Part shown: piece after piece, positions 17,520 to 26,764 of the stretch
Layout: every line of letters starts with the position of its first letter
How positions within the stretch are numbered: position 1 is the first letter of the stretch
NCBI GenBank assembly: GCA_024234815.1
Contig: JACKNO010000001.1
Span: 1 to 64,000 of the forward strand
Length of the DNA stretch: 64,000 bases
Direction of reading: 5' to 3'
DNA from: Pseudomonadales bacterium
Lineage (GTDB): Bacteria; Pseudomonadota; Gammaproteobacteria; Pseudomonadales; Halieaceae
Notes under the pieces: model-generated
Told to the model about the DNA's origin: nothing
What the model saw: only the letters and a program-made list of their open reading frames with translations
Database searches by the model: none
Translations under genes and position numbers: made by a program

Positions 17520-17801
17520 ATGTTCAGGATCAACCAGTATTTTGACGGCAAAGTCGCCTCCATAGCCTTCCAGAGTGCAACCCTACCGGCGACCGTTGGG
17601 GTTATGGCCGTAGGGGAGTACGAGTTTGGCACCAGTGAGAAAGAAACGATGACGGTGATCAGTGGCGCCCTGACAGTACGCCTGCCCGGCAGCGGTGACT
17701 GGCGCACCTTCGAAAACGGAGAGCAGTTTGAAGTGGCCGCGAACGAGAAGTTCCAACTCAGGGTAGAGCTTGAAACCGCCTATCTGTGCACCTATGGCTG
17801 A
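17520..17801 (+). CDS. ppnP: Pyrimidine/purine nucleoside phosphorylase PpnP (DUF1255)
   Basis: A 93-residue single-domain cupin. The family pattern is clear: FDGKVASIAFQ, TVGVMAVGEYEFGTSEKE, MTVISGALTVRLPG, and C-terminal FQLRVELETAYLCTYG. In E. coli PpnP cleaves nucleosides phosphorolytically to base and (deoxy)ribose-1-phosphate with broad specificity. ATG at 17520 is preceded by AGGTG. Monocistronic or co-transcribed with the thioesterase 69 bp downstream. Confidence 0.92.
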   Translation: MFRINQYFDGKVASIAFQSATLPATVGVMAVGEYEFGTSEKETMTVISGALTVRLPGSGDWRTFENGEQFEVAANEKFQLRVELETAYLCTYG

Positions 17802-17870
17802 GCGGGCTCCCCGCCCCGCCGTTCCCGATTTGGCACCAGTAGTGCCGCTGACAAACAGGAGAACCCTCCC

Positions 17871-18287
17871 TTGACTGAAGTTCAGATACTGGAGCGCTTC
17901 CAGACGCACGCTCCCGCATTTCTGGGCATGCTCGGCGCCCGCTTCGTGGCCATTGATTCGGCTGCCAGAACCTGCACCATGGAATTCGACATCAGTCGCG
18001 ATTTCTGCCATTCGATGGATATAGTCCAGGGCGGATTTGTCACCGCCATGCTGGACGCCGCTATGAGTCACGCGGTTTTCGTCATGGCCGACGACATCGC
18101 GAGCGTCTCCTCTCTGGAAATCAAGACTACCTACCTGGAGCCGACCCGCGCCGGTCGCCTGCGAGTGGAGGGCTGCGTGATCAAGAGCGGCTACAAGATC
18201 GCCTTCATGGAAGGCAGGGTCTATGACGCGGCCGGCACATTGACAGCTACGGGCAGCACCGTGGGCAAGGTGATTCGCCGCTCGTGA
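17871..18287 (+). CDS. PaaI-type hotdog thioesterase
   Basis: A 138-residue acyl-CoA thioesterase-like protein of the hotdog fold. The central helix region HSMDIVQGGFVTAMLDAAMSHAV carries the family GG-x3-(L/M)-x-D pattern, and SSLEIKTTYLEPTRAGRLRVEG is the usual strand following it. Substrate not predictable. It begins with TTG at 17871 behind a GGAG; its TGA stop overlaps the GTG start of rep, so the two are translationally coupled. Confidence 0.85.
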   Translation: MTEVQILERFQTHAPAFLGMLGARFVAIDSAARTCTMEFDISRDFCHSMDIVQGGFVTAMLDAAMSHAVFVMADDIASVSSLEIKTTYLEPTRAGRLRVEGCVIKSGYKIAFMEGRVYDAAGTLTATGSTVGKVIRRS

Positions 18288-20281
18288 CGCAACTCAACCC
18301 CCGCCAGCGGGAAGCGGTACGTTATATCGATGGCCCGCTGCTGGTACTCGCCGGCGCCGGCAGCGGCAAGACCAGCGTGATCACCCGGAAGATCGCCTAC
18401 CTGGTGGAAACCTGCGGCATCAGCCCCAGCCGTATCGCCGCCGTTACCTTCACCAACAAGGCCGCCCGGGAGATGAAGGAGCGGGTGGGCAAACTTCTGG
18501 GGGCCGGGGTGGCTGAGGGGCTGACGGTAAGCACCTTTCATCAGCTCGGCCTCAAGATCATCCGCAGTGAACGCAAGGAACTGGGCCTCAAGTCGGGCTT
18601 TTCCATCTTCGATGGCGAGGACACCCGCACCCTGATCAGGGATCTGCTGATCCAGGAACACGGGTCCGATGGCGACCAGGCGAACACGATTGCGCAGCGC
18701 ATCTCCAACTGGAAGAACGACAGGGTGCTGCCGGAGCAGGCAATCGCCAGCTCCACCAGCCCGGCGGATATGCTCTGCGCCCAGGCCTACCTGCGCTACA
18801 AGCGGGCCCTGAAAGCCTATAACGCGCTGGATTTTGACGACCTGATCCTGCTCCCGACTATATTGTTCGAGCATCATCCAGCCATCCTCGAGAAGTGGCG
18901 CAGCCAGGTGCACTACCTGCTGGTAGATGAATACCAGGACACCAACACCAGCCAGTACCTGCTGGTCAAACAACTGGTAGGGCTGCGCGGCCAGCTGACG
19001 GTGGTAGGGGATGACGACCAGTCCATCTACGCCTGGCGCGGCGCGCGGCCGGAGAACCTGGCGCAACTACAGGAAGACTACCCGCGCCTGAAAATCGTCA
19101 TGCTGGAGCAGAACTACCGCTCCACCGCACGCATTCTCAAAGCAGCCAACACATTGATAGCCAACAACAGCCATGTGTTCGAAAAGCAACTGTGGAGCGA
19201 ACTGGGCTACGGCGAGCCGCTACGCGTAATCCGCTGCGGTAACGAGCAACTCGAGGCGGACCAGGTTGTGGCGGAAATTCTCGACCACAAATTGCGCAAG
19301 CGCACCCGCTTTGGCGACTATGCGGTGCTCTACCGGGGCAACCATCAGTCACGCCTCATTGAGCTGGCCCTGCAACAGCAGCAGGTGCCCTACCACCTGA
19401 GCGGTGGTACGTCATTTTTCGCCCGCAACGAGGTCAAGGACATCATGGCGTACCTGCGGCTGGTGCTGAACGAAAATGATGACAATGCTTTCCTGCGCAT
19501 AGCCAACGTACCCAGGCGCAAACTCGGGGCGTCCACCCTGGAGGCGCTGGGCAATTTCGCCAACGCCAGCCACTGTAGCCTGAGCCAGGCCTGCAACCGT
19601 ATTGGCAGCGACCACGTACCGGAAGCCGGGCTCAAGCGGCTGCGGGAGTTTCGCAGCTGGATGGGCAGCATCCGCGCCCGCTGCCAGGGGGACGACGGCG
19701 TTGCCGGAATCCGCCAGATGATCCGGGAAATGGAGTACGAGGATTGGCTGTTACAGCTCAGTTCCAGTGAAGATGTGGCCGAGCGGCGCATGGCCAATGT
19801 GAATTTCCTGGTGGACTCACTGCAGCAGGTGATGAACAGCGAACGACTGCCGCTGGATGAGGCCATATCCCGCCTGGTGCTGCGCGACCTGCTGGAACAG
19901 CAGGACGAAGAGGAGACCGGCCCGGACAGTGTGCAGTTGATGACGCTACACGCCTCCAAGGGCCTGGAGTTCCCACACGTGTTTATCATCGGCATGGAGG
20001 AGAGCCTGCTGCCCCACCGGGTGAGCGTGGAGGAGGATAACATCGCGGAAGAGCGCCGCCTGGCGTACGTGGGCATCACGCGGGCGCAACAGACCCTGGC
20101 CATGACCCTGGCCCTCAAGCGACGCCAGTTCGGCGAGACGATAAATTGCGAGCCCAGCCGCTTTATTGCGGAGTTGCCCGAGGAAGACCTGCAATGGCAG
20201 GGCGGCGATGCGGACACCGCCCAGGCTAACGAGGAACGCGGCAAGGAAACCCTGGCAGGATTGAAAAACCTGTTTGGTTGA
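18284..20281 (+). CDS. rep: ATP-dependent DNA helicase Rep
   Basis: UvrD/Rep-family superfamily 1A helicase of 665 residues, the replication-fork accessory motor that clears nucleoproteins. Visible motifs: NPRQREAV (Q motif), Walker A AGAGSGKTSVI, motif Ia FTNKAAREMKER, Walker B VDEYQDTN, motif III DDQSIYAWRGA, motif IV EQNYRST, motif V TLHASKGLEFPHVF, motif VI EERRLAYVGITRA. Length and start (LNPRQREAVRYIDGPLLVLA) match Rep rather than UvrD. GTG start at 18284 overlaps the thioesterase stop. Confidence 0.95.
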   Translation: MTQLNPRQREAVRYIDGPLLVLAGAGSGKTSVITRKIAYLVETCGISPSRIAAVTFTNKAAREMKERVGKLLGAGVAEGLTVSTFHQLGLKIIRSERKELGLKSGFSIFDGEDTRTLIRDLLIQEHGSDGDQANTIAQRISNWKNDRVLPEQAIASSTSPADMLCAQAYLRYKRALKAYNALDFDDLILLPTILFEHHPAILEKWRSQVHYLLVDEYQDTNTSQYLLVKQLVGLRGQLTVVGDDDQSIYAWRGARPENLAQLQEDYPRLKIVMLEQNYRSTARILKAANTLIANNSHVFEKQLWSELGYGEPLRVIRCGNEQLEADQVVAEILDHKLRKRTRFGDYAVLYRGNHQSRLIELALQQQQVPYHLSGGTSFFARNEVKDIMAYLRLVLNENDDNAFLRIANVPRRKLGASTLEALGNFANASHCSLSQACNRIGSDHVPEAGLKRLREFRSWMGSIRARCQGDDGVAGIRQMIREMEYEDWLLQLSSSEDVAERRMANVNFLVDSLQQVMNSERLPLDEAISRLVLRDLLEQQDEEETGPDSVQLMTLHASKGLEFPHVFIIGMEESLLPHRVSVEEDNIAEERRLAYVGITRAQQTLAMTLALKRRQFGETINCEPSRFIAELPEEDLQWQGGDADTAQANEERGKETLAGLKNLFG

Positions 20282-20505
20282 GCGAGCTGTGAGTTCGCCC
20301 AACCCGGGCGCAAGGACCGCATTCCCGAGCCCGCCCGTCACACTTTATACCGCAGCGACAGCCCCGCGAAGACGCGGCGGGAAGGGCAAAAAAACTTGCC
20401 CTCCCCGAGGCTACATGCCATAAAGTGGCCGCCAGCCAGCGTTAAGCGGCAGCGCCCATACTGGCGGCGGATTACAAAAACAACGCCAAATTGTAGGGCA
20501 AAGCC

Positions 20506-21945
20506 ATGAAATTCCCCGCGCACGGCCAGTCTTCCGAGAACATTCTCAGCCAACTGAAATCACGCAAATCCAATGACGTCCGCTGGGAGGAAGGGCGCGT
20601 CTTCGCCTACATTTACGATCCCGGCGAAGAGGCCCAGCAGCTGCTCAAGGACGCCTTCAGCCTGTACCTGATGGAAAACGGACTCGACCCCACCTCATTT
20701 CCCAGTTGCATGCAGCTGGAAAAGGACGTGATCGGGATGGCGGTAGACCTGGTCAATGGCGGCGCTGACGCTACCGGCACCTTTACCTCCGGCGGCACCG
20801 AGAGCATCCTGCTGTCCCTGAAGACCACCCGCGACTACTACAGGGACGCACGGCCGGAGATTAGCCGTCCCGAAGTGCTCATGCCGAAAACGGCCCACCC
20901 GGCCTTCCACAAAGCCTGCCAGTATTTCGACCTGACGGCGGTCACGGTGGATGTGGATGCAGACTTCTGCGCCATTCCCGCGCTCATGGAAGCGGCAATT
21001 ACAGCCAACACCATTCTGATGGTGGGGTCAGCCCCTTCCTATGCACACGGCGCCATCGATCCAATTGCCGAGCTGGGCCAGGTGGCGCTGCGCCATCAGC
21101 TGCGATTCCATGTGGACTGCTGTGTGGGCGGGATGTACCTGCCCTTCGCCAAACAACTGGGGTACGCCATTCCTGACTTTGACATGTCGGTACCGGGCGT
21201 AACCCAGCTGTCGATGGACTTCCACAAGTGGGGCTACGCGGCCAAGGGCGCCTCCTGCATCCTGTACAGGGACCGCGCCTTCCGCCGCTACCAGATTTTT
21301 TCCTACGCCAACTGGACCGGTTATGCGGTCGTCAATCCCGGCGTGGTATCCACCAAGGGCGGCGGCCCCATCGCCGCCTGCTGGGCCATCCTCAATTACA
21401 TAGGCAGGGACGGCTACCTGAAGCTGGTGGCGTCCGCACAGGAGGCATCGCGCAAAATCGTGGCCGCCGTCGACGACATCGAGGGCCTGGAAATGATGGG
21501 CAAGGCGCAAATCAATATGCTGGCCCTGCGCGCCACGGACTTCAATATTTTCCCCCTGGCCGACGCGATGAAGGAGCGCGGCTGGTTCATCCAGCCCCAG
21601 TTCGGCTTCGCCAACAGCAGCGAGAACATGCACCTGTCGGTAGGTCCGCACAATGCCCACAATGTGGACGAATTCGTCGCTGACCTGCGCGAGGTCAGCG
21701 CCCGGGTACGCGCCGCGCAAATCGGTGTGGAGCCGTTCGTCATGCCTGATGAACTGCGTGATTTTATCGTCAACTCCGGCCCGGATGTGATGGACCACCT
21801 GGGCGAGCTGCTGGGGGGTGACGGCAGCTCCCTGCCCGACAAAATGGAAGACATCAACCTCATGCTCAACCAGCTACCGGCGAACAGCCGGGAGATGTTG
21901 CTGGGAGAGTTCATCAACCGGCTGTATAACCCGGACCCGAACTGA
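20506..21945 (+). CDS. PLP-dependent decarboxylase/lyase, group II (sphingosine-phosphate-lyase-like)
   Basis: A 479-residue fold-type I PLP enzyme. GTFTSGGTESILLSLKTTRDY binds the cofactor phosphate, AHPAFHKACQYF stacks on the ring, FHVDCCVGG holds the Asp pairing with the pyridine nitrogen, and the Schiff-base lysine is in MDFHKWGYAAKGAS. The overall pattern resembles sphingosine-1-phosphate lyase (Dpl1) and some glutamate/aspartate decarboxylases. Substrate cannot be read from sequence. The MFS gene 74 bp downstream in the same direction could export or import its product or substrate (inference). Confidence 0.8.
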   Translation: MKFPAHGQSSENILSQLKSRKSNDVRWEEGRVFAYIYDPGEEAQQLLKDAFSLYLMENGLDPTSFPSCMQLEKDVIGMAVDLVNGGADATGTFTSGGTESILLSLKTTRDYYRDARPEISRPEVLMPKTAHPAFHKACQYFDLTAVTVDVDADFCAIPALMEAAITANTILMVGSAPSYAHGAIDPIAELGQVALRHQLRFHVDCCVGGMYLPFAKQLGYAIPDFDMSVPGVTQLSMDFHKWGYAAKGASCILYRDRAFRRYQIFSYANWTGYAVVNPGVVSTKGGGPIAACWAILNYIGRDGYLKLVASAQEASRKIVAAVDDIEGLEMMGKAQINMLALRATDFNIFPLADAMKERGWFIQPQFGFANSSENMHLSVGPHNAHNVDEFVADLREVSARVRAAQIGVEPFVMPDELRDFIVNSGPDVMDHLGELLGGDGSSLPDKMEDINLMLNQLPANSREMLLGEFINRLYNPDPN

Positions 21946-22019
21946 TGTTGCGTGGCGTATAGGGTGCCCTTACAGCGCAGCTCCAGGGGGCCGACCGGCA
22001 GCCCGGTCAGGACACCGAC

Positions 22020-23267
22020 TTGAACCTCTCCATGGCGGGGCATCGCCGCTGGCAACTTGCGCTGGTACTGCTGGTCACGTTCTTTGTGGCCTATATGGAC
22101 CGGCTGAACATCACTTTCGCCGTGCCGCTGATGGCCACGGAATACGGCTGGAGCGAAACCCAGACGCGCGAGTACGGCTCCCTGCTGATGGGATTGTTCT
22201 ATGCGGGCTACGGCCTGGCCAATATTTTCCTGACACCTTTTGCGGAGCGTCTCGGGCCCCGCCGCAGCATTTTTATCATCGTCATACTCTGGTCCCTGTT
22301 CACGGCCCTCGGAGCCTGGGTGAGCCAGTGGCTGATGGTGCTGATGGCGACGCGGGTACTGCTGGGTATAAGCGAAGGCGTGCATGTGCCGATGATGAGC
22401 CAGCTCACCAAGACCTGGTTCCCGCTGGAGGAGCGGGCGCGAGCCAATAGCATCTTCGTGTCCGGCCTGTTTCTGGCCGTCATTTTATCTCCCGTCATGC
22501 TGGTGCCTTTGATGGACGGTTACGGCTGGCGTACGGGTTTTGTACTCATTGCCCTGTTCGGCCTGCTGATCAGCCTGCCGCTGGTGGCCTGGCTGGTGCA
22601 CGACACGCCCGACGCCCACCCCGACATCAGTCCGCAGGAGCTGGCCTATATCGCCGCGGGGCGCGACCGGGAAGCGCTGCAGGAGGACCTGCAGATGTCC
22701 TGGAGGGAATTGTTCACCATGCCGCGCTTCCTGCTGCTGGCCGCCATCGGCAGCATCAACAACGTGGTGGCGCTGGGAATTTCAAGTTGGCTGCCCACTT
22801 ACTTCATCCACAATCGCGGTATCGCCTTTGAGGATATAACCTTCCTGGTGGCGGTGCCGTATGCCTTCTCGCTGCTGGGAATCGGCCTGTGGGCGGCGCT
22901 GGGCGACCGCTTCAATATCCGCGCGCCACTGGCGGCGCTGGGTTTCGCCGGCGCCGGCATCATGATCTATGTGGCGTTACAGGCGGACAGCCTGGCGCTG
23001 GTGCTGGTGTGCTTTTCCGCCGGCGTGTTCCTGATCTCGGCATACAACGCCTGCGAACTGGCGATGATCCAACGCATTGTCCCGCTGGCTAAAATGGCGC
23101 CTTCGATGGGGGTCTACAACGGCTGTACCACTATCATCGGTGGCGGCCTGGGGCCGTTCATCGTCTCTCCCATCATCACCCAGGGCGGACCCTACTGGCT
23201 GATCAGCACAATCGCCCTGGCCAATGCCCTGCTACTGTTGCTGGCCTGGCGCCTGATTCGCTACTAG
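22020..23267 (+). CDS. MFS transporter (ACS-like, anion/carboxylate)
   Basis: Inner-membrane transporter of about 415 residues with twelve predicted helices. Features include FFVAYMDRLNITFAVPLM in TM1 (ACS family style), the loop 2-3 region GLANIFLTPFAERLGPRRS, and GISEGVHVPMMSQL in TM4-5, like hexuronate/phthalate/allantoate transporters. TTG start at 22020 with AGGA eight bases upstream; an ATG four codons later (22032) is possible. Follows the PLP decarboxylase and is convergent with the aminotransferase. Substrate unknown, likely an organic acid or amine. Confidence 0.85.
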   Translation: MNLSMAGHRRWQLALVLLVTFFVAYMDRLNITFAVPLMATEYGWSETQTREYGSLLMGLFYAGYGLANIFLTPFAERLGPRRSIFIIVILWSLFTALGAWVSQWLMVLMATRVLLGISEGVHVPMMSQLTKTWFPLEERARANSIFVSGLFLAVILSPVMLVPLMDGYGWRTGFVLIALFGLLISLPLVAWLVHDTPDAHPDISPQELAYIAAGRDREALQEDLQMSWRELFTMPRFLLLAAIGSINNVVALGISSWLPTYFIHNRGIAFEDITFLVAVPYAFSLLGIGLWAALGDRFNIRAPLAALGFAGAGIMIYVALQADSLALVLVCFSAGVFLISAYNACELAMIQRIVPLAKMAPSMGVYNGCTTIIGGGLGPFIVSPIITQGGPYWLISTIALANALLLLLAWRLIRY

Positions 23268-23289
23268 GCAGTTCGCTGCCCACTGCGCT

Positions 23290-24606
23290 CTATGAAAGTG
23301 CCTCGTTGAGCGACAGCGTGAGCTTGTCGACCATCTCGTCAACCTGTTCCCGGGTGATGATCAAGGGGGGACATACGGCCAGGCAACAGCCAGCCACGTT
23401 GCGCACGATCAGGCCGTTATCCTGGCAGCGTTGGGTCACCCGCTTCGCAAGGTCCACCGCGGGCGTTTTGGCGGCCTTGTCATCCACCAGTTCCAGGGCG
23501 CCAATAAGGCCCACGCCGCGAACCTCGCCTACCCGCTCGTGTCCCCGGAAGCCGGCCAGACGCGACTGCAAGTAAGTGCCCATTTCGGCCGCATGCTCGT
23601 AGAGTTTGTCCCGCTCGTAGATTTCCAGCGTTTTTAAGGCCGCCGCGCAGGCCACCGGGTGCCCGGAGTAGGTGTAACCGTGGCCGAAAACACCAACCTC
23701 GGCGCTGGGTTCCACCATCGCCTGGTAAATATCGCCGCGAATAACCGCCGCGCTGATGGGGTAGTAAGCGGAGGACAGCTGCTTGGCAAAGGTCATCTGG
23801 GCAGGCTGCCGGATATTCATGCTTTCGCAGCCGAACAGTGTGCCCGTGCGGCCGAAGCCGGTGATGACCTCGTCGGCCCAGAACAGGATGTCGTGCTTGT
23901 CCAGAATGGACTGTACCCGCTCGTAGTAACCGGCCGGGGGCACAATCACTCCGCTGGCCCCGGTGACGGGTTCTGCGATAAAGGCGGCGATGGTGTCTGC
24001 GCCCTCGCGCTCGATCAGGGCCTCCAGGTTTGCGGTGATGCGGGTTACGAACTCCTCCTCGCTCTCTGCACCCTGCGCGCCCCGGTAGTGATGGGCGTGG
24101 TCGGTGCGCAGGATGCCCAGTGCGTCCAGCGGGGAGTCGAAGTGGGCCAGGTTGGCCGGCAGACTGGTCAGGGAACCGGCGGCCACCGTCACCCCGTGGT
24201 AGGCCCGCTCACGGGTGATGATCTTGCGCTTTTGCGGCTTGCCGATTGCGTTGAAATAGTAGCGCAGCAGCTTGATGTGGGTATCGTTGGCATCGGAACC
24301 GGAGTTGCCGAAAAAGACTTTGGCATCATCCACGGGGACCATCGCCGCAAGTTTGTCGGCCAGGTCTATACCCAACTGATGTGACTTGCCGCCGAACATA
24401 TGGGTGAAGGAAAGGCGCGACAGCTGGTCGCTGATGGCATCTATCAGCTCCCGGTTGCCGTAGCCCAGGCCGGTACACCACAGTCCCGCCATACCCTCAA
24501 GGTACTGCTTGCCCTGGCTGTCATAGACATAAACACCTTCCCCGCGATCAAACAGCAACTGCTCGGTGGCCTTGAGATTGGTGTTGGGATAAATAACCGC
24601 CGACAT
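23290..24606 (-). CDS. Class III aminotransferase (omega-amino acid/pyruvate-type)
   Basis: A 438-residue PLP transaminase. MAGLWCTGLGYGNRELIDAI near the start, the cofactor-binding NSGSDANDTHIKLLRYY, YHGVTVAAGSLT, the Asp in FWADEVITGFGRTG and the Schiff-base lysine in MTFAKQLSSAYYPISA are typical of the omega-transaminase/beta-alanine-pyruvate subgroup. It would move an amino group from an omega-amino acid or amine to pyruvate. Divergent from the threonine/serine dehydratase across 213 bp; convergent with the MFS gene with 22 bp between stops. Confidence 0.9.
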   Translation of the reverse strand: MSAVIYPNTNLKATEQLLFDRGEGVYVYDSQGKQYLEGMAGLWCTGLGYGNRELIDAISDQLSRLSFTHMFGGKSHQLGIDLADKLAAMVPVDDAKVFFGNSGSDANDTHIKLLRYYFNAIGKPQKRKIITRERAYHGVTVAAGSLTSLPANLAHFDSPLDALGILRTDHAHHYRGAQGAESEEEFVTRITANLEALIEREGADTIAAFIAEPVTGASGVIVPPAGYYERVQSILDKHDILFWADEVITGFGRTGTLFGCESMNIRQPAQMTFAKQLSSAYYPISAAVIRGDIYQAMVEPSAEVGVFGHGYTYSGHPVACAAALKTLEIYERDKLYEHAAEMGTYLQSRLAGFRGHERVGEVRGVGLIGALELVDDKAAKTPAVDLAKRVTQRCQDNGLIVRNVAGCCLAVCPPLIITREQVDEMVDKLTLSLNEALS

Positions 24607-24819
24607 ATTCTACTCCTCGATATGTATAGTTTGACCGGATCAAAAAAAGCTGGCAGACGCCCCGGCAAGTGAGCGCTCAGCTGACAACATACTCCAGTTC
24701 AGGCGGGCCGGGAACTGGTGGCTTGAGGGTAGCTGCCGTGCGCTTTATATTGTACTTCCCTGCGACGCTCCACGCCGCTCGCCCGCGCCGGTCGGCATCA
24801 CACTGCCTGAGGTTAAACC

Positions 24820-25773
24820 ATGCATGACAATCGCGTAAGCCTGGACCACATTCGGGCGGCCGCCCGGCGCATCGCGAGCTACGTGCATCGCACCCCGGTG
24901 ATGTCCAGCCGACTGATCAACGCCGAGGCTGGTTGCGACATTCATTTCAAATGCGAAAACCTGCAGAAGGTGGGCGCCTTCAAAGCCCGGGGCGCCCACA
25001 ACGCCGTGCTGTGCCTGACACCTGAGCAACTGGCCAGGGGAGTGGCCACCCACTCCTCGGGCAATCACGCCGCCGCCCTGGCGCTGGCGGCCAGTCATTT
25101 CGATGTGCCGGCTTATATCGTCATGCCGGAAAACGCGCCGGCCAGCAAGGTTGCGGCGGTACGCGCCTACGGCGGCAGGATCACATTCTGCGAATCCACC
25201 CAGGCGGCGCGGGAGAGCACGCTGGAGACCCTGTGCGAGCGCACCGGCGCCAGTTTCATCCCGCCCTATGACCATCCCGATGTCATCGCCGGCCAGGGCA
25301 CCGCCGCACTGGAACTGGCGGAGCAGCTGGACCCGGCTCCCGACTTCCTGCTCACCCCGGTGGGCGGTGGCGGCCTGCTGGCGGGTTGTGCCATCGCCAG
25401 CAAGGCACTGATGCCAGACACCGCGGTGATCGGCGCCGAGCCCGCAGGCGCCGACGACGCCATGCGCAGCTTCAACAGTGGCCAGTGGCAGCCCCAAACC
25501 TCCCCTGATACGGTGGCCGATGGCCTGCGCACCGCACTCGGGCAGTTGAATTTCAGCCTGATCCGCGCCAATGTCGACGCCATCCTGAGCGCCGATGATG
25601 CCACCATCATCCACGCCACCCGTCTGGTATGGACCCGCATGAAACTGGTGATCGAACCCTCAGCGGCAGTGGGCCTCGCGGTGGTCCTCGCCCATCCCCG
25701 GCACTTTGCCGGTAAACGTGTTGCCATCGTGTTCAGCGGCGGCAATGTCGATATCGACAAGCTGCCGTGGTGA
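24820..25773 (+). CDS. Threonine/serine dehydratase family (PLP, serine racemase-like)
   Basis: Fold-type II PLP enzyme of 317 residues. FKCENLQKVGAFKARGAHNA holds the Schiff-base lysine, HSSGNHAAALALAA the substrate loop, and TPVGGGGLLAG the glycine-rich phosphate clamp. The length without a C-terminal ACT domain fits catabolic threonine dehydratase or serine racemase/dehydratase. It would deaminate threonine/serine (or beta-hydroxyaspartate). Starts at ATG 24820, divergent from the class III aminotransferase. Confidence 0.88.
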   Translation: MHDNRVSLDHIRAAARRIASYVHRTPVMSSRLINAEAGCDIHFKCENLQKVGAFKARGAHNAVLCLTPEQLARGVATHSSGNHAAALALAASHFDVPAYIVMPENAPASKVAAVRAYGGRITFCESTQAARESTLETLCERTGASFIPPYDHPDVIAGQGTAALELAEQLDPAPDFLLTPVGGGGLLAGCAIASKALMPDTAVIGAEPAGADDAMRSFNSGQWQPQTSPDTVADGLRTALGQLNFSLIRANVDAILSADDATIIHATRLVWTRMKLVIEPSAAVGLAVVLAHPRHFAGKRVAIVFSGGNVDIDKLPW

Positions 25774-25837
25774 GCGGGACCTGACGCAGAACGCCTCACC
25801 AGGGACCTGGAACGCTAAAGTCCTCCAGGGGTTGCCG

Positions 25838-26716
25838 CTAACGGTGCCGCCGCTGGGTCCTGGCCAGTGTTTCGCGGGCCCGCGCTACCACCGGCGCATC
25901 GATCATGCGGCCGCCGTGTTGCGCGGACCCACGATTTTCCCGCAGCGCCAGCTCATAGGCGCGTACCACCGCCTGCGCCTCTTCAACCTGGGCCCGGGAG
26001 GGCACAAACGCCTCATTCATCACCCGCACCTGATCCGGGTGGACACAAAATCCCCCGCGCAGACCGAGGTCGCGGGAGCGCAGTATGGTTGCCCGAAAAC
26101 GGTCCAGGTCGCCGTACTGACCAATGGAGCCGACAAAGCCCAGCGGCAGGATGCCGGCACTGCGGGCGGCAAACACAATCTGCTGGTTTGGGAACAACAG
26201 GCTATCCGCAGTCGGCTCCATCCCCGCGCTGGCGCTGAAGTCCTCCGGACCGAGAGTGATGGCCACCAGGCGCGGGGTGCTGGCGGCAATTTCGTGGCAG
26301 CGGGCCAGGGCAGCAGTCGATTCGATCATCGCTACCAGCCTGGTGTGTCCGGGGGGCAGGCCCCTCTCGGTCTCCAACTCGGCAATATTGTCGCTGATCC
26401 AGCGCAACTGGGACGCGCCCTCGACCTTGGGTACACAGACCGCCTGCACATCGGCGCAGACCGCCGCTTCGAGATCATCTGCGGCCAGTTGCAGCGAGGC
26501 ATTGATCCGCACCACCACATCCGCGCCGTTGGCGGCCACCTGCCGGGCGCTTGTCGGCAACCGCTGCCGCGCGGAGGCTTTCTCCGGCAACGGGACGGCA
26601 TCCTCCAGATCGATAATAATCGCGTCGGCGCCACGCTCGTGGGCTTTTTCAATAAACCTTGGAACGTTGGCGGGGACAAACAACATGGAGCGCCATATCG
26701 GCAGGCTGTTATGCAT
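25838..26716 (-). CDS. HpcH/HpaI (CitE-like) CoA-ester lyase; candidate citramalyl-CoA lyase
   Basis: A 292-residue TIM-barrel lyase of the CitE superfamily: SMLFVPANVPRFIEKAHERGAD near the N-terminus, IIDLEDAVPLPEKA (Mg/CoA region), VVRINA, the metal-binding glutamate in AMIESTAALAR and LGPEDFSASAGM. These enzymes split beta-hydroxyacyl-CoA esters such as malyl-, methylmalyl- or citramalyl-CoA. It is the last gene of the acyl-CoA dehydrogenase / CoA-transferase / hydratase / lyase set, which matches the itaconate pathway (ccl) of Pseudomonas aeruginosa by family; the assignment to citramalyl-CoA is inference. Confidence 0.85.
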   Translation of the reverse strand: MHNSLPIWRSMLFVPANVPRFIEKAHERGADAIIIDLEDAVPLPEKASARQRLPTSARQVAANGADVVVRINASLQLAADDLEAAVCADVQAVCVPKVEGASQLRWISDNIAELETERGLPPGHTRLVAMIESTAALARCHEIAASTPRLVAITLGPEDFSASAGMEPTADSLLFPNQQIVFAARSAGILPLGFVGSIGQYGDLDRFRATILRSRDLGLRGGFCVHPDQVRVMNEAFVPSRAQVEEAQAVVRAYELALRENRGSAQHGGRMIDAPVVARARETLARTQRRHR

Positions 26717-26764
26717 GGTTAAACTCCCGTTTGCTCCACACCGGTGAGATGGCTGGACGGCACA

